Of a stretch of DNA of 64,000 bases, positions 1-14,716 are shown in pieces (the first letter of the stretch is position 1; each line of letters starts with the position of its first letter). Made by a program: the position numbers and the translations under genes. The notes beneath the pieces are model-generated. The model had not been told where the DNA came from. It was given only the letters and a program-made list of their open reading frames with translations, and did not search any database. This stretch comes from Glandiceps talaboti. Its lineage: Eukaryota; Hemichordata; Enteropneusta; Spengelidae. The stretch covers positions 2,124,001 to 2,188,000 of the forward strand of contig NC_135568.1 of assembly GCF_964340395.1 (NCBI RefSeq). The letters are read 5' to 3'.

Positions 1-1690
1 TTATATAGTGATTACAAATGATCTTGCTCTTCATACCACATACAATTTTAAGAGATTCACATTATTTAAAGATATCATGTTATTTTTACTAAATAGAAAC
101 CAAACATTTCTTGCCCTTGCCCAAACAATCAAGAGTTGTTCAGGAACCGTTTGTTTCCCAGAATGCCTCATACCAGTATACAGCAGACCAGATTTGCAAA
201 ATGTCACAACTCTATATTTTTTTTATAGAGGTTGCAAGTTGCAGAATTACAACCGACAAAATTTATACAAAAATGTAACATGAAGTCATTATCCAAGAAT
301 TTACATGACGAATGTACATGTATGTATATTGGTATGTACAAAATGTCGGATTGAATTAAAATTACTTTTTCACATTCTTGACAAATATTCCTGGTGATTA
401 ATTAACAGCTTGCAAATAACTCACAATTTTTGACTCATACAAATCTGATATTTGCACTGAAATAAAAAAAATTATCTAAATGAAGCTACACTAGCTGTAC
501 GTGGAACGATTTTTGAAACTGTTTTGTAAGACACGATTGCACAATATCACACAAGCTCAGTGAACTTCATTTTTGCACTTCTAATCAGATTTAGATGGAA
601 ACCTTTCACTCCTTCAATGATAACAGCTTTTGTATTTACTACTGAGATGTTGATAAGTTGATAAAAATTTGCTTCTAATGTGAGATATGGTGCTGGGTTT
701 CTGGTAGTATTTTAATGTGTTTACAATCATGTGTTTGCATTGCATCTGGTGTGACCAATACAATTTTCATCACGGTTTACATCAAATATAAATGTTTGAT
801 GTCGCACATGTGAACGTTCATTTAGGAGAGGGGGAGGGGGAGGGGAGAAGGTTTTGATCATTAACTTAACGAATGATGTTTGTTTATTGAGCTTGTTCGA
901 CACTGATATATACTCAACGACTACATGTACACTAGGTTGGGGTTATACATACAAGTAGTTTTAAAATGTCTTCACATCTGTCATGGATTTTCGGTCAGAA
1001 ATGTTATAAATCATGTCTGATAGGAAGTCAATATTTTAGGGTAAATGTTATGTCCTGACAGCATCATTTAGAGGAGACCGTGAGTTAGCTGACATAACTT
1101 GCCATCGTATAACATTTATTATAAATCAACATCTCATCATGTCTACTTTATGTTGAGTCTAAAAGTAACTTAAGGGCCAAAGTTTGAATCCCATGGGTGT
1201 GGATTTGTATTTTACATATAATAAGTCCATTCTTGTGTAAAAGCAACGTAAAGGCTGATTTAGATTAAGATTAAACAGGGGGGGGTGGGGGTAGGAGGGT
1301 GGGGGATGGATGGCGGTGGTATCAGTGGCAACTGCTGGTAGAGCCATTACTGCCAACCCCAGACTCCATTTTCATTTTAAACCTGGTTTGACCAAAAACC
1401 ACTAACACTCGATTTGCTCAGCGAATGACCATTGACTGTATATTTAAAGTCATTTTATATAATAGTACATGTATGTTCTCTCTAAGCATATTTGACATAC
1501 ATGTAGTACATGTATATACATGATGTACATGCCACTGACGACTGTAGAACATATACAAGCTTGTATAGAAACATAGGTCTGGACTAAATTATGAACGTAA
1601 CAAGTACAAATGTATATAGAACTGTCTTCCTATTTTGGATTGTTTAATACCATTGTACAACAAGCGTAGTACACTGGATTGAATGATTTT
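1..1690. other. Gene-free AT-rich stretch
   Basis: I see no convincing coding exon here on either strand. The stretch is AT-rich, has many copies of the palindromic word TACATGTA, and has G-rich runs near 828-850 and 1278-1302. Short open frames lack splice context and recognisable similarity. Confidence 0.5.
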
Positions 1691-1699
1691 GTATAAATG

Positions 1700-2145
1700 T
1701 GCTAATAGTACATGTATATATAATAGTTCTTACATTTTATCTAGGCTTGATTTCAATGCTCCAACTAGAATTTTACGGAATCAAACTGTTTTTAGGGAGA
1801 GGCAAAGTCGCATAAATATTAGTAAATACTCGCCTTTAATTAGGGGCATGAGGTGTTTTAACGAAATTGTACAGAATAATTCACTGATTGATATTTTTAG
1901 CTATGCCATGTTTTAAGACTTTATTTCATCAGATTATTTTAGATTAATGTGTTTTGACTTTTCAATTAATGAATTTAAGTGTTAATTTTGTAATGAGATA
2001 TACGTTGTTTTTATTTTAGGTGTTTATTTTTTGTCCGTCTTCCAAAAAGTGCACTTTTAGTTTGCACATGTTGTGGTGTTTGTTTTGTACAATTTTATTG
2101 TTGGAGACTGTTAATGGGACTCGACCCATAGGTCATCATTGGAAA

Positions 2146-2176
<31 letters not shown>
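1700..2176 (+). mobile_element. 3' end of a non-LTR retrotransposon (LINE)
   Basis: An open frame from about 1740 to 1914 reads as the C-terminal tail of a LINE reverse-transcriptase polyprotein. It has an arginine-rich FRERQSRIN stretch, then KYSPLIRGMRCFNE, then LIDIF. A 3' UTR of about 220 bp follows and ends in an (AAAT)n tail at 2139-2176, the microsatellite tail seen in several CR1/L2-like or Jockey-like clades. The element is strongly 5'-truncated. The clade is inferred from style only. Confidence 0.5.
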
Positions 2177-3135
2177 ACAAGTTATGAAACTAGTGCAATA
2201 CTACATGTATAATAAGAGAGTTCTTATATAATAACTCTAATATAATATACCTGCAACTCTACAGTCTACAGAGTTAACTTGTCATAAACACCCACATCTG
2301 CAGTTTTGAAATTGTTTATAACATTGCCACACTGAAAATGTAGGTCGCAGTTCATGAGAAAACAATTATGTAAACCATGTTATACCCTTGTCCAACCAAA
2401 TTTAACAAAGATGACAAAAGGGTTAATATATTGATGGAAGTCCCACAGACTGGATTGTAATTCTAGAAGGCAGATAGTACGAGTTGCTCTTCTGAAGTTT
2501 CAATGGGACTGAGCGTCTAGCAGCACGACGACCTTTACTTGACATTCATATCATTTTCTGCATGTATAATTTTGCGATCTTTATTTACAAGTATTAAACA
2601 TTATTATAATATGACAATGGTCTGGAACAGTCCCAACTCGTGCATATTTTGGGGTTTTTGGTTTCAAAATATTAATGTTTTACTACATTCTGAAACTTAA
2701 TTGCCTAAGGGTTGGTACAGTCACTGGCAGAAACCTAATATAGTAAAGGCTGGTATTTAATTTACTGGAACACAAGATAATTCCCAGAGGAATTTACTGA
2801 AGGTTACACAGCTCAAACAGAAACAAATAAATAAAAAGTAAAATCAAATAGAATTTGAGAATATAGAGGAAAACAAAATACTTTTAAGCTGGTATATTAT
2901 CACATTTACAAATTAAATCTTTCTCGTAAATGTTTTTGTCAGACACTAAAATCAAATTGTACAAGGAACTGCGGATTATTTGAATAACATGACATCATTG
3001 TAAACCCCAGCCTCTTTTAGAGCACAGTCCAAGATACATTGTCGAGATGTATTTATTTTGCAGTGTTGTGGAAGAAATATCAGCACAGGTTTGCGAGAAT
3101 GAACATATCACCACTTTGTCTACCAACAAAATATT
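2177..3135. other. Gene-free stretch
   Basis: No supported gene. On the minus strand a short open frame ends near 2440, but it has an in-frame stop and no acceptor just upstream, so I did not call an exon. Confidence 0.4.
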
Positions 3136-3238
3136 ATGTTTTAAAACAAACTAGATGTACTCAACAATGTCATGAACACCCTTAAAAGTTAAAGGTGTTT
3201 CACACATCGTTGAGTACATCCATTTTGTTTTAGAACAT
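3136..3238. repeat. Inverted repeat (hairpin MITE-like), ~48 bp arms
   Basis: The sequence starting ATGTTTTAAAACAAACTAGA at 3136 is nearly the reverse complement of the sequence ending TTTTGTTTTAGAACAT at 3238. The arms are about 48 bp with a few mismatches and almost no loop. This is the structure of a small fold-back element. No target duplication was identified. Confidence 0.65.
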
Positions 3239-3978
3239 AAAGGCTATGAAAATAAAGTGACGTTTCACACATCCCTACCTCTCCCTGTATTGCCTGAGAA
3301 TTGTGCACATCACACCATTTTCAAAACTTAATTAAGGTGAAACATGGAAGGATAACCCACTGGGTTATACTTCCATGGGTGAACACACCATTGTCGCAAA
3401 CCAGAGCACTTATTTCTGCTGTAGCAACAGGTACATGTACTTTTGGAGAGTACATCATACATGTATGTTTCAGATGGTGCAGTAAAGAGGCCTGTGGCTT
3501 ACAACATTGGCACATGGAGCGAAAATGGTATTTTTATCACATAACTCAGGGGTGTAGAAAATAGCCAGAAGGCAGGAAAAATAACCATGTGTCAGTGATA
3601 AATTTCCGGCTGAGAAAATTCTAAAACATGGAAACAGTTCAGTTAACCAAACTCTCATCGCCAGGGGCTCGAGACTACAAGACAACCCAGACAAGAGTTT
3701 TGAGAAATGTTATCACAATTGCCCACACCAGATGTCTTTCCGAGAACAGGACATGCTGCAGAATAATTCATGTCCAACATTCCAGGCTGAACAAGCTAGG
3801 TACCTTCGCGAGAGGTTACACATATGTCTCAGGCAACTGATACATCTCAATTACAACAAATAGGCTTCATAAGCCCATTTTTCATGACTTCAAAGAAATG
3901 TACTGTGTGACTTCCGGTGTGGGCAACTTTAGATTACATATCTCCTGAGTCTCATCTGGGTGGTCTTGTAGTACATGT

Positions 3979-4602
3979 ACAGCCCTCAGTGGTGGGAGTC
4001 TGGGTAACCGAGACTATATCACCACTTGACAATTCAACCTACCTGCAATGCTAGCTCTGGTTTAGCTTTTCTCCAGTTAAAACCTAGCCTGTTTACGGTA
4101 CATTGTGACTGTATAAGTCTGTAAGATATATCTTACAGCCATCAGTGGTGGGAGTCTGGGTAACCGAGACTATATCACCACTTGACAATTCAACCTACCT
4201 GCAATGCTAGCCCTGGTTTAGCTTTTCTCCAGTTAAAACCTAGCCTATTTACGGTACATTGTGACTGTATAAGTCTGTAAGATATATCTTACAGCCCTCA
4301 GTGGTGGGAGTCTGGGTAACCGAGACTATATCACCACTTGACAATTCAACCTACCTGCAATGCTAGCCCTGGTTTAGCTTTTCTCCAGTTAAAACCTAGC
4401 CTATTTACGGTACATTGTGACTGTATAAGTCTGTAAGATATATCTTACAGCCCTCAGTGGTGGGAGTCTGGGTAACCGAGACTATATCACCACTTGACAA
4501 TTCAACCTACCTGCAATGCTAGCCCTGGTTTAGCTTTTCTCCAGTTAAAACCTAGCCTGTTTACAGTACATTGTGACTGTATAAGTCTGTAAGATATATC
4601 TT
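3979..4602. repeat. 156 bp tandem satellite, 4 copies, palindromic junctions
   Basis: Four head-to-tail copies have period exactly 156 bp; the word CAGTGGTGGGAGTCTGGGTA recurs at 3987, 4143, 4299 and 4455. Copies are almost identical, implying recent amplification or homogenisation. Each monomer begins TATCTTACAG and ends CTGTAAGATA, so each junction is a perfect 20 bp palindrome (4119-4138, 4275-4294, 4431-4450). Each monomer also contains GAGTCTGGGTAACCGAGACTA, the terminal inverted repeat of the MITE at 60182-60263. The array looks like a tandemly amplified terminal-inverted-repeat element. Confidence 0.85.
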
Positions 4603-4695
4603 GTCGTTCCATCATCATCAGTCTCCACCATCACTGGTGGGAGGGGTTGACTGATGTGTGAGGGTTCCCTGTCACAGTGCCGTACCTTACAGACT
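4584..4695. mobile_element. MITE with AGTCTGTAAG termini
   Basis: The segment begins AGTCTGTAAGATATA and ends GTACCTTACAGACT, which are inverted repeats of each other. It abuts the last satellite monomer and shares that monomer's end. Inside is the word TGACTGATGTGTGAGGG, which recurs at about 26953 and, diverged, near 10950 and 60880. It is a short non-autonomous element with no coding capacity. Confidence 0.55.
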
Positions 4696-4699
4696 AAGT

Positions 4700-7235
4700 T
4701 ACATTGTAATCTGTGATTTGCTTCACTGTCTCACAAATGTAATTTTCATAATGGTAAACAGTTAAGTTAGCTACACCTCCAATAGCAGTTATCAGCATGC
4801 CTGTCTGTAGATATTTACATGGTATTCATTATATGTAAATGATGTCACCATTGCTAGCAATAAAAAGTGGTTAGTGAGACAGCAAATCAAAATCACAGAG
4901 CAGTGTAAACAGGCTAGCAGAAACCATAAGTACACAAAACTAATATATGTACATGTACATGTATTAAAGTATCCCAAACAACATGTACATTGATTTACTT
5001 ATTCATTTATCTAGGTAAAAAATCAATATGTAACTTGAAAGTGGAGCAGCTTTACATGTACAGGGCAAACAAGGGACATGGCACTTTTAACACACACTTA
5101 AAAACTTCAAAAGGCAAAATAAACAATTACAGTCATAACACTGCACAGTTGGGATGCAAAAGCAGATATTAAGTCATCATGTAATATGCTTCGTTTTTCG
5201 TACAATGTACAGTCTCTATGTCACATGTGCTAGAGGTACTTTAACCATAGACCCTCCACCCAGGAGGGTCTATGGGTGGAGGGTCTATGGTTTAACAAGG
5301 CGAACTCATACGTTGGTGTTTAACTCATGGAACATCACGTTTTTTCCATCAAGATAGAAACATTATAAATCCTGACAAACAATAACACAGACAACACATA
5401 ACAGAATCCCATTAAAAATGATAAGCATGGCTATTCTTATATACTTTAAGTCTACTTCCTCACGACGACGTGTTCCAATTCTACAATACGTTATCTTCAA
5501 TTGGATCATGGTCATCAGGAACTACTAGATACTAAGTAGATTAATATAGTGCAGTAGAAACATGCTTCTGCTAAAATGATTACACACAGACTTGTTGATT
5601 TTAATGGCTTCAATTGTTTACTTTCCTGATAGTAAGTAAAGGTTGTTTATTATAGTGACATGTGATATGCATTTTACAAATTGGCAATAACAATATCAGA
5701 AAGTAAACACATCACCCAGCCTACCGGGCTTATTAGTCACTACAAAACTGAATTGCTCGTATAAAGCACTTAAAAATAAGGGGTGCAAAGAGGACAGTCA
5801 TAACAAGTAAAGAAAAGTAACATACTACATTGTTATATAAAGATGATTACACCTTCTGGTGTAAGCTTTGTGAATAAATTTACAAGTTGCTCTAGGCATA
5901 TTGATAAGTAACAGTTCCTTATGAGTAGGAAAGTAAACAATTACTAGAGACAGAGATCCCTTTTATTGTCTACGATTGTACACAATGTCTATCCTTAAAT
6001 TCTTGTTCTTATGAATCCTCTTTCTACCAGGAGGTTATTTCTTTGTGCAAAAACAATTACAAATTAATTTTTGTTGGAACAAACATGTTAATCAAACTAG
6101 CGACATGTTGGTTACTGTACTGGTATGAGCCACCCACTCTAACCATTTAACTAGTGTTATGTTATCAGTGGAGTCATAAGAATTACATAGGATTATTCTT
6201 TTGTTGTGGACCAACTTTTCCTATAGTTTTATCCAACACTTAGTCTTTCACACCTGAAATGTTTCATTAAAGTTTAAAGTTTATATATTATAGTACATAT
6301 GTGAGAGCCTGGGATTGAAATATGGGCCTTTATTACACAAAACAACATGGAAATGACACTTTCCTCATTTTGTTGCACCTTCACTCTTTTGTTATGTGCA
6401 ATAAGCAGGTAAAATTTAACCTGAGCTACCTGAGTATTTCACCTTGGTTCCCAAACAATGGTACAATGTATAGAAATCTATGATTTACCAGCTTTCTTCT
6501 CCAAACCCACCACTTCCCACCCTCTAGTACCGGGATCCCAATACCTACCAAAAACACTAACCTTGATATTGTGACAAAGTTTGAAAACATTTTTCAGGAG
6601 CCCCCCCCCCCCCCACCCCCACCACCACCACCACCACCATCCCCACCACTCCACCCACTTTCCTCCTTCTAATATATCATGTTACATCTTATTGGCCAGT
6701 TTTTAAGTGACCAATTGGGTGGCACATACCCATATACATTTCTGTGGAAGTACCCCCCCCCCCTCCTGAGGATGCAGTGGTATATGGTATCAAATGGACA
6801 TCAATCAAGTTATTACCACAAGAGGGAGCCAGGAGGTCAAGGTATTTGTAGGAAAACAACTCAGAACTGATGCACCTTGGTGTATTTTCTTTACTTTGGA
6901 AACCAGCAAGCTTTTCAGCTCACTTTACAGACACGCCCCCCCCCCCCCTCCCCACACACACACACACTTAAAAACTATCAATTGGTTCATATGTGTATAT
7001 TACACTACTGGGTGATAGAGTAGTATTGTTATGATTTATACTTGTGGTTAGACCTCAGTTGGCATCCAGACTAGTGATAGAGGTGTGCCGTGAATTACAT
7101 TTATTGATTCATATTTTGTGTTATACATTGTTGTTGTTAACATTGTTGCCGTTTCTGATGAACTCATTATATAGTCATACGTCATACATAATCAACCAAT
7201 CAGCACACAGCCCGACGTTAAGGCAGACGATCAAA
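4700..7235. other. Gene-free, repeat-rich stretch
   Basis: No supported coding exon. It contains a hairpin at 5243-5292, a dispersed-repeat fragment near 6017-6062 (shared with 58780), another near 6148-6255 (shared with 40443 and 49857), and long C-runs near 6601, 6754 and 6937. Confidence 0.45.
5243..5292. repeat. Perfect 19 bp hairpin
   Basis: AACCATAGACCCTCCACCC at 5243-5261 is perfectly complementary to GGGTGGAGGGTCTATGGTT at 5274-5292, with a 12 base loop. The loop itself repeats part of the arm (GGAGGGTCTAT). It could be a fold-back element remnant. No promoter or gene is associated. Confidence 0.7.
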
Positions 7236-7239
7236 TCAA

Positions 7240-7420
7240 AATTTCTTGTGTGATGTAAGTTTCAGTTACAAGTTGTAGTGCGCGTGCATTCTTGTGTAAT
7301 GTAAGTTTCAGTTACAAGTTGGAGTGCGCGTGCATTCTTGTGTGATGTAAGTTTCAGTTACAAGTTGGAATGCGCGTGCATATATAAAGAACTGAGTTCC
7401 CCAGTGTATCCTACTACTTG
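7240..7420 (+). promoter_or_regulatory. Three 46 bp direct repeats followed by a TATA box
   Basis: A 46 bp unit containing ATGTAAGTTTCAGTTACAAG recurs at 7253, 7299 and 7345. It is followed at once by GCATATATAAAG (7377-7388), a strong TATA-box match. Tandem enhancer-like repeats before a TATA box are typical of a compact promoter, including that of an LTR or other mobile element. No downstream gene or flanking duplication was found, so the owner is unknown. Confidence 0.4.
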
Positions 7421-7516
7421 CTTGTATTGTCATTTCTATTACTGCTGTTTTCGGAACCCCTTTTCTATTGTGAGTCATCCACAAGGTGCTTTTGTTCTAC
7501 AGATCATATACATGTA

Positions 7517-7678
7517 ATTACCCTGTAATCAAGATGTTCAAAAAATGTACACTGCAAGGTCATGGAAGTCATCAGAAATGCCACCCTACTGTCACTATAA
7601 TTAAACCAAAGTCCTTTCAATAGCTTTAATATATCACCATGTCCAGACAATAGTTTTAGTCTGTGTATATCTTAGTCA
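7517..7678. repeat. Dispersed repeat family A, copy 1
   Basis: This segment shares a diverged but collinear series of words with 33178-33368. They are an ACCCTGTAATCA start, TACACTGCAA, GCCACCCTACTG, TTTCAATAGCTT and a TTTTAGTCTGTGTATATCTTAG end. It is probably a short interspersed element. No coding capacity was seen. Confidence 0.5.
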
Positions 7679-7944
7679 GCTCACAGCTCTATTTTCAGTG
7701 TCATATTTTATTTCACATTCCTGAATGTCTTAGTGCATTTGAGACACCAAAGTGTTCAATAAAATAATCTATAATTAATCCATGTGACGACCCTCACACT
7801 GCTATATCAATACCTAACTCATATATGCTTATGATGACAAGCTAAGTCCCATGATGCAACTGTGGACCAGCATGAGAATGATGAGACATGAAACTAAGTT
7901 TATTTCACTTTTAAATAGCATTTCTTGCCAATTAATTGAACTTC

Positions 7945-8035
7945 ATGTGACATCATGGGCATGAAATCATGAAATGACTATCAGAATCAAAAGTTTATGA
8001 AAATACAAAATGTACATCTATTTCCTGGAGACTGG
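7945..8035. repeat. Half copy of the fold-back element at 27310
   Basis: The stretch GGGCATGAAATCATGAAATG, followed by ACTATCAGAATCAAAAGTTTATGAAAATAC and then TTTCCTGGAG, matches the right arm of the element at 27310-27707. It indicates a second, truncated member of that family. Confidence 0.45.
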
Positions 8036-8039
8036 AGTG

Positions 8040-9003
8040 GTCAGCATAGTCTTGTACCACTGTACTGAATGAAACTGAGAGGTACAATAAATTGTAAACT
8101 CTCTTTTATTTCTTTTCTTTTGTTTTGGTATTATGAAAATAAATCTAACTTTAGTTTGACTATGTTTAACACTCCTAACTAAACCATTCAACTATATTAA
8201 AGTAACATAACATAATAATATTAAAATTTAACAATTTACACAAATTAACAACAGATTTCCTTGTAATTAATTATTTAGAAACTAGAATTTATCATTCACT
8301 ATTATTGGAGATTAACACTACATGGATTAGTTCACATTAATCTCAGCCGTCTCCTCTTATACCTCCATATTTAGATGTATCTGTTTGGGGTCGACGTCCT
8401 TTAGTGTTGCATGTGGCAAGTATAGTGCAATAAAACATCGCATAGTGTACAATCTCCAGTTGTCACTTCTACAGTTTTACAAAAAGTCTAACTTAACACG
8501 ATCCGTGTTTACAAAGGTGATATCGTGTTACAATTACGAACACAGCCCACTCTCCATGGAAGAAAAAACGCCTCCTTCAGTTAATCGCCTTTGTAAACCT
8601 TCTCTAGTCTGTTTTCGGGTCACGATGGTTTCTCACACCGCCGTTGCATTACTGTCAAAAACGTTACTGAACTGAATTTTACGCATTGCGACATCAATAT
8701 CGACATATTGAAAGTAGTTCATCATAGCACGCATATTAATAATTTCGATAACAACGTACGCCTTCCATGTAGAAGTTCAACATGCTCCCTGGACCCGGGG
8801 CTATACAAGGGGTCGCCCTGGGCACTTGACATCAATTTTTTTTCCGTATTGGCATATACGGAAGGAATTGAAGATATATGGAGTACTCTGTCAGGAAACG
8901 TAACTTTATATACGGTGGCAGACATGGGGATAGACGATGCAAGTAGACTGTGACCGACGTAACGTTACGTACACTACACGTACATCCTCAGTAACCAACT
9001 CAC
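8040..9003. other. Gene-free stretch, possible first intron
   Basis: No convincing exon. If the signal-peptide exon at 9004-9079 (minus) is real, this is its first intron. I could not find the next exon by eye. Confidence 0.3.
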
Positions 9004-9079
9004 CTCTTTCCGCTGAAACTTGACATAAATTAATTGATGCGATAAAAACCAAGAGCAAAATCACCCTCCTGAGCATCAT
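9004..9079 (-). CDS. Putative signal-peptide first exon, unidentified gene
   Basis: On the minus strand, ATGATG at 9079 opens a frame of 25 codons. It starts MMLRRVILLLVFIASINL, continues CQVSAER, and is followed immediately by a consensus donor (AGAG|GTGAGT at 9003). The peptide has the charge, hydrophobic core and small-residue pattern of a secretory signal peptide with a likely cleavage after VSA. The sequence just downstream is locally rich in CpG and ACGT words. The donor phase is 1. No later exon was recognised between 1 and 9000, so product and extent are unknown. It may also be a chance frame. Confidence 0.4.
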
Positions 9080-12106
<3,027 letters not shown>

Positions 12107-12290
12107 TTAGATTAGATTAGATATATTTTATTATCCAAAAACATGGAAATTCGTCTTGGCACCAGGCAAACATCAAATGTAATAAAAGACAAGATGCGTA
12201 CATACAAAACACCAATGTAATACAGCCAATTAAAAATAATTATTTAAAAAAAAACTAAATGTACGTGGTCTTAGATGGGCTGAAAAGAGA
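12107..12290 (-). mobile_element. 3' end of a retroposon with (TCTAA)n tail
   Basis: Read on the minus strand, a 3' UTR-like segment ends with CCATGTTTTTGGATAATAAA and then a short (ATCTA)n tail at 12107-12121. An AATAAA-like signal followed by a simple-sequence tail is typical of non-LTR retrotransposon or SINE 3' ends. The body upstream is not identifiable. Confidence 0.45.
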
Positions 12291-12684
12291 CAACAGATGA
12301 TCACCAAATAAAGATGATTTGTTTAGTTGCAAGATACGTACATATTGGGACGAAGAACTTGTCAGCAACAGATCTCGAGCGGTGAGAGATCTGGAAAGGT
12401 CATCACGTCGTCAATACTTTTGGGTCAAACCATAGAATAGAGGAGTTTCTACACTTATTGTTGTCAACAGGATTGTTCTATACTTAACGTTTGCAAGTCT
12501 GATGATGGTAGAATACTTTTAGTGGGGACAGAAATTGACGACGATGTGTTCACTTTGGTATTAATATCTATTCAAACTGCTTAAAAGACAGAGAATTTTA
12601 TACCAAATTGAAACAATGTTACATAGACATATTGACAGTCATTTTATCTGTGTTTTGAACCCGTTATTAGAGAGATTGGAAGTT

Positions 12685-12856
<172 letters not shown>

Positions 12857-12859
12857 TTT

Positions 12860-13420
12860 TCAAATGGAACATTTATTCGTATTTGCCTGAACTATATACA
12901 ATGAAGTGCTAAACTATGTACAAAAAGAAGACAATTAGCGAAATACGAGTGAATTGGCTTTGTAAAAGTAAATGTTCCTGGTAAAATTAAATTGAGTGAA
13001 TTTAACAACGGTGGATTATATATTTCAGTGTGAAGTAGATGTGTACAATTTGGACAATGCTGAGAATTTAAAAATGTTACAAGGATCGTTCGGCTGTCAT
13101 TTAGTTACTGATTAGGTTGTATTATTAATGGTCATATGTGAAATGTAGTTGGTTATTGATTACCTCGCATAATGCATTGTTAATGGCCCAAATAGATGTG
13201 AAAGCTACAAGGTTATGTCTGAGTCTGTAATGTTCAAATTCAAGGCTGAGTCGTGTGTGGATTCTTGTCTTGAAGATTTCGAGAGGGTCGATCGGTGTCC
13301 TGTTATCCATGGTGTTTCTTCTTGCTAGGTGTATAGACATTTTAGAGGTCGATATGGTGTATGTTGACAGTTGCATGGCGTGTTTGCTGATGAATTTGGT
13401 ACTTTTCCTTGGTGGGTTTA
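12860..13420 (-). mobile_element. Possible minus-strand LINE fragment with (ATG)n tail
   Basis: On the minus strand, 13376-13128 is open (a segment containing EFEHYRLRHNLVAFTSIW). A second frame between about 13085 and 12890 contains NSQHCPNCTHLL. Together they look like the decayed C-terminus of a non-LTR retrotransposon frame split by a frame change. The stretch then leads into the (ATG)n array. Family and even identity are tentative. Confidence 0.3.
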
Positions 13421-13548
<128 letters not shown>

Positions 13549-14716
13549 TCTTTTATTGCGTGTGTTTTACAGTGCTCTGGATCCTGCCATATCCAAAAAA
13601 ATCCGTACCTGTACAGTTTGACCTCAGAATAAACTCATTTGTATAAGATAAAATTGTCAAGACAGTGTACCTGCCAACTTACTAGCAGGGCCGCATGTCT
13701 ACTACATCATGTGGTCAATCAAGCCCTGCACTGTGACATCGAGCTCGGAGAGCGCGAGCGCAGCGGATTAGAAGTTCCTTGATATGCAAATTACTTGCAA
13801 TGGCGTTGTTGCTATGGTGCACACAAATCAACATACTGAATACGCGACATGGCTCATTTGCATATCACTACAGGCAAAACAAGCGAAGCAATCGAACGTG
13901 TCAACACATCTTCCGACTAAATTTGTCCGTATTTGAGTGAGTTTTGAAGAACATTGTGGATAAATTGAACAATTAGATACGTAAGTACATTTAAGACTCG
14001 ACCATGTTGTACGATTGTGTGTGCGATCCAAAAAATCAAAGAAAGTGCGCGTCAGCAATCGTGGACGTAACCCAGTCGCCATTGCTGTGCTAAATCTCAT
14101 GACAGACTACATAATTCAATGAAGTCGTTGCCCTCGTAGTCGTACTGTATTTCAGTTTCCATCGTTCAGTATTTCAAACAAACGGTATTTTCCTCGGATA
14201 TGTAATTTGTTTTCTTCAAATTCTCATATTTATTGGTAGCCACCCTCGATTCTGATGTTCTGAAATATATATCTTCATTCGAATATCGACTTGATAATGA
14301 TATGGGAATAAATTCTGAATACGTGATTGTGAGTGAGCATCAATGGTATTAATAAACGGTCATAATTTCAGTTGTCAAATACAAATTTTGAGTTTTGCAT
14401 TTATGATGATAGGGACCGAATTATAAATACATCGTCCTATAATTTATAACTTGAAAGTTGGACGAGATTCAAGTCCGATTAATTTTTCAAACTTGACCTT
14501 CGATTCACCTTCGCCTATAAAAAGAACGAGAACAAATCAGAACCTTTGTGTTTAGTTTTTAGAGAGTATTTTTTGAATATTGTGTATTGTTCACGGATTT
14601 CCAATCAAAATTCTGTGATGAATACGATATTTACAAAAATTATTTGTTGATGTGCTTATTTTTTTTATTTTCAGGTATTTTTAGAATTTCCAAGTTCTTT
14701 GTAGGATATAGTCACC
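13549..14716 (+). promoter_or_regulatory. Likely promoter/5' UTR region of the C7orf57 homologue
   Basis: The stretch 13735-14100 is richer in CpG than its surroundings. AATTAGATAC|GTAAGTAC at 13980/13981 is a good donor that could end a non-coding first exon. The acceptor TTTTATTTTCAG ends at 14674, and its exon carries the start codon at 14717. The promoter position is inferred; no TATA box was picked. Confidence 0.4.

Noticed and set aside
2440-2560. Minus-strand coding-like segment KGRRAARRSVPLKLQKSN
   Set aside because: An in-frame TGA lies right upstream and no credible acceptor follows it, so it cannot be joined to the signal-peptide exon at 9.0 kb.
3587-3859. Long open stretch on the plus strand reading QMSFREQDMLQNNSCPTF
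   Set aside because: No start codon in the coding-like frame, no acceptor with a pyrimidine tract, no recognised similarity.
13800-13825. RFX X-box-like GTTGCTATGGTGCA near the C7orf57-homologue promoter
   Set aside because: The right half-site does not match the consensus, and the transcription start is unknown.
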